In this document: in pieces, positions 59,668-64,000 of the stretch
Numbering within the stretch: position 1 is the stretch's first letter
Layout: each line of letters starts with the position of its first letter
From: Ramlibacter ginsenosidimutans
GTDB lineage: Bacteria; Pseudomonadota; Gammaproteobacteria; Burkholderiales; Burkholderiaceae_C
Assembly (NCBI RefSeq): GCF_016654015.1
Contig: NZ_JAEPWM010000005.1
Location: 310,001-374,000, forward strand
Direction of reading: 5' to 3'
Length of the DNA stretch: 64,000 nucleotides
The notes under the pieces: model-generated
Database searches by the model: none
What the model saw: only the letters and a program-made list of their open reading frames with translations
Told to the model about the DNA's origin: nothing
Translations under genes and position numbers: made by a program

Positions 59668-59817
59668 ATGCTCTACACCCTCGCCATCGTCCTCGTCCTG
59701 CTGTGGGCGCTCGGCCTCGTCACCTCCGTCACCGCGGGCGGCCTGATCCACGTGCTGCTCGTGGTCGCCATCGTCGTCGTGCTGCTGCGAGTGATCAGCG
59801 GCCGGCGCGCGCTCTGA
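59668..59817 (+). CDS. Small hydrophobic Lmo0937-family membrane protein
   Basis: A 49-aa protein that is two membrane helices and little else (MLYTLAIVLVLLWALGLVTS, LIHVLLVVAIVVVLLRVIS). Length, TSVTAGGLIHVLL and the final RxxSGRR match the lmo0937 family of small membrane proteins. ATG at 59668 is 14 bp after the previous stop and has an AGGGAA site. Confidence 0.82.
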   Translation: MLYTLAIVLVLLWALGLVTSVTAGGLIHVLLVVAIVVVLLRVISGRRAL

Positions 59818-59840
59818 CCGGAAGCGCCTTCGCCTGATCC

Positions 59841-59874
59841 GCCCGCCGCGTCGCACGTTGATGCGGCGGCGGGC
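59841..59874 (+). terminator. Hairpin terminator after the BON/Lmo0937 group
   Basis: A 9-bp perfect outer stem (GCCCGCCGC / GCGGCGGGC) continues after a small bulge as CGCA/TGCG, closing a 6-nt loop. It lies 23 bp past the last stop. No T tract is present. Confidence 0.5.
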
Positions 59875-60066
59875 ACCGCCACCGCCGTCGCCAGCCATTT
59901 CCTTCATCGGCCGAAAGACAGAAGACGGAAGCTCGCCGCCGTCGTTCAATGGGTGTCCCGGCGGCTCGCGGGCAGCGGCGGTCGCGGGGCGGGCACCGGT
60001 GGCGCGACTGCGGACACCTCGGCCCGATCCGGTGCAACGCGCTGCCGGACTCACAGGAGCGAGGCC

Positions 60067-60888
60067 ATGACATCGACCCATCACACTGCGGACTTCACCG
60101 ACACGGGCCTGCGCCGCCGCAGGGCTTCGGCGCACGGCGGCTACGGCTGGGTGCGCGACCTGCCGGACGAGCGCGACTTCTTCTACTCGGCACCCCTCAC
60201 CCGCACCGGCCCGTTGCCGGAGAAGGTCGACCTGCGGCCCGGCTGCCCGGCGGTGTACGACCAGGGGCAGCTCGGGAGCTGCACGGCCAACGGCGTCGGG
60301 GCGGCGGTCGAATTCGACCAGATGAAGCAGGGCGTAAAGACCTTCGTGCCCTCGCGCCTGTTCATCTACTACAACGAGCGCGCGATCGAAGGCCACGTCA
60401 ACCAGGACTCCGGCGCGCAGATCCGCGACGGCGTGAAGGTCGTGTCCACGCTGGGCGCGCCGCCGGAGACGGCGTGGCCCTATGCGATCGACAAGTTCAC
60501 CCAGAAGCCGCCGCAGGCCGCGTACGCGGAGGCGAAGAAGGACCTGGTCACCCGGTACGAACGCGTCCCGCAAAGCCTCACGCAGTTCCAGGGCTGCCTG
60601 GCCGAGGGCTTCCCGTTCGTGTTCGGCTTCACCGTCTACGAGAGATTCGAGAGCGACCAGGTCGCCAAGACGGGCCTCGTCCCCATGCCCAAGCCGGGCG
60701 AGGCGATCCTCGGCGGCCACTGCGTGGTCGCGGTGGGCTACGACAACGCGAAGCGGCACATGATCATCCGCAACTCCTGGGGCGTGAAGTGGGGCCTGGC
60801 CGGCTACTGCCTGATGCCCTACGAGTACGTGATCAACCCGCAGCTCTCCTCCGACTTCTGGACACTCCGCTCGGTGAAGGAGAAGTAG
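60067..60888 (+). CDS. Papain-family (C1) cysteine peptidase
   Basis: A 273-aa peptidase without a signal peptide or pro-region. Catalytic Cys72 lies in YDQGQLGSCTANGVGAAVEF, the His in GGHCVVAVGYDNAK and the Asn in MIIRNSWGVKWGLAGYC. This is the compact bacterial C1A type and likely acts in the cytoplasm or is released by an unknown route. ATG at 60067 has an AGGAG site. It begins the peptide-processing-like group at the right end of the window. Confidence 0.88.
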   Translation: MTSTHHTADFTDTGLRRRRASAHGGYGWVRDLPDERDFFYSAPLTRTGPLPEKVDLRPGCPAVYDQGQLGSCTANGVGAAVEFDQMKQGVKTFVPSRLFIYYNERAIEGHVNQDSGAQIRDGVKVVSTLGAPPETAWPYAIDKFTQKPPQAAYAEAKKDLVTRYERVPQSLTQFQGCLAEGFPFVFGFTVYERFESDQVAKTGLVPMPKPGEAILGGHCVVAVGYDNAKRHMIIRNSWGVKWGLAGYCLMPYEYVINPQLSSDFWTLRSVKEK

Positions 60889-61021
60889 CGGCAGCCTGCG
60901 CGGGTGCCGCCGTGCGTCACCCCGCGCTGGTCGCGGGCCCGGGCCTTGCCCGAATCCCCAGTGCGCTTGCCGCAGGGGGGCGCGCAGAATTCCCCTGCGT
61001 CACGGCGCGAGGAGGACCACC

Positions 61022-61426
61022 ATGCTGCAGCGGCGGCGTTTCCTGTCCGGTGTCCCGGCGGCGGCAGTCGCTGCGGCGCTGGCGGCGCGCGTAAGCGGCG
61101 CGTGGGCGCAGCGGCCGGCGCAGCCGATCGCGCGGCCGCCCGGCCAACGCCTGCCGGGCGCGCTCGTGGCGGGCCGCTTCGATGCGAGCGGCGGCAGCGG
61201 CAGCGGCGCGTCGCCGGGCGTCTATGGGGTCGTGGCCGTCGACACGCGCGCCGACCTGCTGCAGCTGCGCGATGCCGACGGACGCACCGCCTCCGTGCAC
61301 GTGAACGACCACACCTTCGACCTGGCCACGCTGAAGCCGGGCGACGAGGTGGAGGTGGACTTCGCCGTCCCGGAGCCGGGCAGCACCGTGCTGCAGGCCG
61401 GCGGGATCTGGAAAGTGCAGCGCTGA
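61022..61426 (+). CDS. Exported hypothetical protein with twin-arginine-like signal
   Basis: A 134-aa protein. MLQRRRFLSGVPAAAVAAAL reads as a Tat-type signal, with cleavage near SGAWA. The mature part has a Gly/Ser-rich spacer and then a small beta-rich region (GVYGVVAVDTRADLLQLRDA, LATLKPGDEVEVDFAVPEPG) that could be an OB- or SH3-like barrel. ATG at 61022 has a GAGGAGG site. No family recognised. Between a cysteine peptidase and a serine hydrolase. Confidence 0.65.
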   Translation: MLQRRRFLSGVPAAAVAAALAARVSGAWAQRPAQPIARPPGQRLPGALVAGRFDASGGSGSGASPGVYGVVAVDTRADLLQLRDADGRTASVHVNDHTFDLATLKPGDEVEVDFAVPEPGSTVLQAGGIWKVQR

Positions 61427-61621
61427 CGCCGCAGAGCTGAGACAGCGACCCCGTCGTGCCGGCGGGCGGCAGCCCGGCGCGCCGCCGTGCGCGCGAGGCT
61501 GCGTTGCCGCTCACCTTTGGTGTTCGTCCGACGCGGGGCGCCCGCGTGCCGCCCCACCATCTGCCGAAGAAAGACGGGAAGCTTCTTCCCCAACCTCAGC
61601 GGCAGGAGACCCTACACAGCC

Positions 61622-62458
61622 ATGGCAGAGCCCACGCTTCGCGACACCGTCCTGCGGATCGGCGAAGAGGCCAACGCGGCCGCCGTCGCGGTCGCGGCCT
61701 ACGACTTCGAGCACCACACGGCGTGGTCGCTCAATGCCGCGCGCTGGTTCCATGCCGCGAGCACGATCAAGGTGCCGGTGCTGCTGGCCGTGTACGACGC
61801 CATCGAGCAGCACCGCTTCGAGCCGCATTCGCGCGTGCACGTGCGCAACCGCTTCCTCGGCCTGGTCGACGGCCGGCCGTTCCGCGTCGGGACCGGCAGC
61901 GAAGCGAACGCCGAGGTGCACGCGGCGGTCGGGCGCATGCTGACCGTGCACGAGCTGGCCGAGCACATGATCGTGACCAGCAGCAACCTGGCCACCAACC
62001 TGTTGCTCGATCTCGTCGGCATCGAGGCCGCGCGCGCGTCGCTGGCGCGCCTGCACCTGGGCGGCATAGACCTGCAGCGCGGCGTCGAGGACGAGGTCGC
62101 GTGGGAAGCGGGCATCAACAACCGGGTGACGGCCGCGGGGCTCTGCGACGCGTTGAGGCTGATCGAGGAGGGCAAGGCGATCTCGGCCGAGGCTTCCCAG
62201 GCGATGCTGGACATCCTGCACCAGCAGCGCTTTCGCAGCGGCATCCCGGCCGGGCTGCCGGAGGATGCGCGCGTCGCCCACAAGACCGGCGAGATCTCCA
62301 CGGTCGCGCATGACGCGGGCATCGTCTATCTCAACGGGCGCGATGCGTACGTCGTCGTCATCCTCACCGAGTGGGCGCCGGAGGTGAACGGGCGGCAGGA
62401 GACGATCGCGCGCATCTCGCGCGCGGTGTACGAGTACATGACGGGGCAGCAGCAATGA
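61622..62458 (+). CDS. Class A beta-lactamase-like serine hydrolase
   Basis: A 278-aa penicillin-recognising serine hydrolase. Catalytic tetrad Ser47-x-x-Lys50 (STIK), SSN in place of SDN (VTSSNLATNLLLD) and KTG (HKTGEISTVAHDAG). No signal peptide is visible, unusual for a beta-lactamase, so a cytosolic peptidase or amidase role is more likely. Its stop overlaps the next start (ATGA). Start ATG at 61622. Confidence 0.88.
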   Translation: MAEPTLRDTVLRIGEEANAAAVAVAAYDFEHHTAWSLNAARWFHAASTIKVPVLLAVYDAIEQHRFEPHSRVHVRNRFLGLVDGRPFRVGTGSEANAEVHAAVGRMLTVHELAEHMIVTSSNLATNLLLDLVGIEAARASLARLHLGGIDLQRGVEDEVAWEAGINNRVTAAGLCDALRLIEEGKAISAEASQAMLDILHQQRFRSGIPAGLPEDARVAHKTGEISTVAHDAGIVYLNGRDAYVVVILTEWAPEVNGRQETIARISRAVYEYMTGQQQ

Positions 62459-63066
62459 GTGCGCTGCCGCTGCCCGTCGTCTTCGCCGACGACCTGCCCG
62501 ACGACGTGCGGCAGGTGCTGCGGCCCGGCGAACCGCTGCGTGACCGCGAGGGCATCGCGCATGTCCTGCCCGCGTCCTTCCTGCGCGTGGACTCGTGGAA
62601 GCAGGCGATGGAAACGCCGCTCACTGCGCACTTCTGCCTGTCGGAGCTGATGGCCGTGGACGTGCGCGAGGCCGCGCGCATGCGCTCGTTCCCGCGCTAC
62701 GTGCCCTGCGCGATCGTGCTGCTCGCCGCCGCACTCGAGCTGTTCCGCATCGAGGTGGGCACCTATGTGCACGTGGCCGCCAACGGCGGCTACCGCTCGC
62801 CGGGACACGCGCTGAGCCGATACGCCTCGCGCCACTGCTGGGGCACGGCCGCCAACATCTACCGCATCGGCGACAGCTATCTCGACACGCGGGAAGAGAT
62901 CGAGAAGTACGCCGCCATCGCGCGCCGCGTGATCCCCGGTGCGTGGGTGCGCCCCTTCGGCCCGGCAGACGGTGAGACCGACGATCACCTGCACATCGAC
63001 ATCGGCTACACGGTGTTCGATCCGGTGGACGCGGGCGACCGTCGCCCGGGCAGGGAAGGCAGCTGA
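62455..63066 (+). CDS. Peptidase M15-like protein
   Basis: A 203-aa protein. The M15 pattern S-x-H-x2-G-x-A-x-D appears as SRHCWGTAAN, with Asn134 in place of the Asp zinc ligand, and the second metal motif is ETDDHLHIDIGY (His178, His180). GGYRSPGHALSRYAS is also typical. M15 enzymes cleave peptidoglycan stem peptides; the Asn change may weaken zinc binding. No signal peptide. Its start overlaps the serine-hydrolase stop, and its stop overlaps the next start (TGATG), so the three genes are translationally coupled. Confidence 0.75.
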   Translation: MSALPLPVVFADDLPDDVRQVLRPGEPLRDREGIAHVLPASFLRVDSWKQAMETPLTAHFCLSELMAVDVREAARMRSFPRYVPCAIVLLAAALELFRIEVGTYVHVAANGGYRSPGHALSRYASRHCWGTAANIYRIGDSYLDTREEIEKYAAIARRVIPGAWVRPFGPADGETDDHLHIDIGYTVFDPVDAGDRRPGREGS

Positions 63067-64000
63067 TGGCGAGCACGAAGAAGCGGGAGCATGCATCCGC
63101 GACCGAGCGTTTGCGGCTGGCCGCCATGGGGATGGAGGCGGAGTGCTCGCTGGTGCTGGACGACGAGCCGACGCGGCCGGAGGCCTTGTTCGGCAGCCCG
63201 CGCGATTTCATCCGCGGCGAGCTGATGCATCGGCAGGGCACCTCGTACCAGCTGCCCACCGGGGGCGCCGTCTACTTCGACACGGGCGTGATCGAGGTCG
63301 CGACGCCGGTGGTGGAGATCGAGCGCGGTTGCGCGGCGTGCGCGGGGCGCCTGCTGTGGGAATCGCTGCAGTTCCTGCGCGGTGAGCTCGACGCGTGGGA
63401 CGCGGCGCACGCGCGCAAGACGCGGCTGGTCGGCTTCAGTGCGCACTACAACGTGTCCTTCGCGCTGCCGTCCGGCCAGCCGGCGAAGGGCCGCACGATC
63501 GAACAGCTGGCGCTGCTGCTCACGTACATCCTGCCCGCGCCGGTGATGCTGCTCGCGGCCAACCGGCGCTCCACCGGCGTGGGCGTGCGGCCGCGCGAGG
63601 ACCGCATCGAGATCACGTGCGATTTCACGCCGAGTCCGTCACTGATGATCGCCACGGCGGCCCTGATCGCCGGTGTGGTGCGCGAGGTGATGACCTGGCC
63701 GACGTATGAGCTGGACGAGCTGGCGAAGCACGGTATCCCCGTGATCAGCGGCTTCCGGCCGATGCCGCACACCTCACGCAAGGGCTGGCTGGCGCGCTTC
63801 ACCTGCTATCCGAAGAACCCGTTCACCTGCGACGTCGACACGGAGCCGTGGCCCACGCAGCGGCATGGCGCGCTCAGCCTGCGCGCGATCGCTGAGCAGA
63901 CGGTGCGCCGGTTCTGGAGGCCGATCCGCCGCATGTGCGATCCCTTCACCTTCCGGCTGATCGCTGCCGTGCTGCGTGGGCGCAGTCCCTCGCTGCTGGA
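63066..64000 (+). CDS. Glutamine-synthetase-fold ligase-like protein (partial, runs off the window)
   Basis: At least 311 aa with no stop before the window ends. Near its N-terminus it has GMEAECSLVL (residues 22-31), LPTGGAVYFDTGVIEVATP (63-81) and GFSAHYNVSFALP (123-135). The E-x-E, E-x-T-P and G-x-H-x-N pattern fits the GS-fold carboxylate-amine ligases (glutamate-cysteine ligase and 'amidoligase' relatives), which make peptide or isopeptide bonds with ATP. The assignment rests on motifs only. It is translationally coupled to the M15-like gene and is a candidate core enzyme of this cluster. Confidence 0.7.
   Translation, partial: MASTKKREHASATERLRLAAMGMEAECSLVLDDEPTRPEALFGSPRDFIRGELMHRQGTSYQLPTGGAVYFDTGVIEVATPVVEIERGCAACAGRLLWESLQFLRGELDAWDAAHARKTRLVGFSAHYNVSFALPSGQPAKGRTIEQLALLLTYILPAPVMLLAANRRSTGVGVRPREDRIEITCDFTPSPSLMIATAALIAGVVREVMTWPTYELDELAKHGIPVISGFRPMPHTSRKGWLARFTCYPKNPFTCDVDTEPWPTQRHGALSLRAIAEQTVRRFWRPIRRMCDPFTFRLIAAVLRGRSPSLL

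Noticed and set aside
1-64000. CRISPR arrays, tRNA, rRNA and IS elements
   Set aside because: I found no regularly spaced repeats, no cloverleaf-type sequence, no rRNA stretch and no transposase motif. The repeats seen are palindromic and dispersed.

Overview
The window is high-GC bacterial DNA (roughly 70% G+C by eye). Its gene content points to a betaproteobacterium of the Comamonadaceae, something like Ramlibacter or Variovorax. The clues are orphan Bug/TctC solute-binding proteins co-transcribed with oxygenases, a cytochrome bo3 (cyo) operon, a PilE/PilV/PilW/PilX/PilY1/FimT cluster, two Ku genes, and short palindromic repeats scattered between genes. This placement is inference: there is no rRNA or other phylogenetic marker here. 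I saw no tRNA, rRNA, insertion sequence, prophage or CRISPR array, so it reads as ordinary chromosome with an accessory flavour.

Layout. 0.3-2.3 kb: a leftward NHEJ operon of a tiny four-CxxC zinc protein and two Ku proteins. 2.6-5.2 kb: membrane PQQ glucose dehydrogenase. 5.5-8.0 kb: small regulators and hypotheticals. 8.2-12.2 kb: cyoABCD. 12.4-17 kb: CHRD lipoprotein, L,D-transpeptidase, single-domain response regulator, Cys-rich copper-type protein, CopC/CopD. 17-22.3 kb: outer-membrane protein, PfkB kinase, DHH phosphoesterase, flavodoxin, phasin-like protein, Hsp20. 22.4-29.4 kb: DMT exporter, a NitT/TauT-type ABC transporter divergent from a Bug protein plus FAD monooxygenase, and the C-terminal remnant of another Bug gene. 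29.3-32.8 kb: a signalling patch (STAS, PAS histidine kinase, RsbQ-like hydrolase, response regulator). 34-41.8 kb: ATP-grasp-like protein, His-tailed DMT transporter, and an SDR/cytochrome c/GMC/subunit-3 sugar-acid dehydrogenase operon. 42-45 kb: MarR regulator, Rieske oxygenase plus Bug protein. 45.3-51.9 kb: type IV pilus minor-pilin/PilY1 operon. 52-54.9 kb: MATE pump and SDR under a TetR repressor with two visible operators. 54.9-59.8 kb: envelope proteins (OmpA, DUF3494 adhesin, crystallin-like/glycine-zipper protein, BON lipoprotein) and a Crp-family regulator. 60-64 kb: papain-like peptidase, serine hydrolase, M15-like protein and a GS-fold ligase-like protein that runs off the end.

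How parts may fit together. Gcd would oxidise glucose to gluconate in the periplasm, and the GMC/cytochrome c/subunit-3 complex could oxidise gluconate or a similar sugar acid further. Both could feed ubiquinone, and cytochrome bo3 would oxidise the quinol. The two Bug-plus-oxygenase operons suggest uptake and breakdown of aromatic or organic acids. The most unusual element is the hydrolase/ligase cluster at the right-hand end, which may act on peptides or peptidoglycan. The RsbQ-hydrolase/PAS-kinase pair is the next most interesting.
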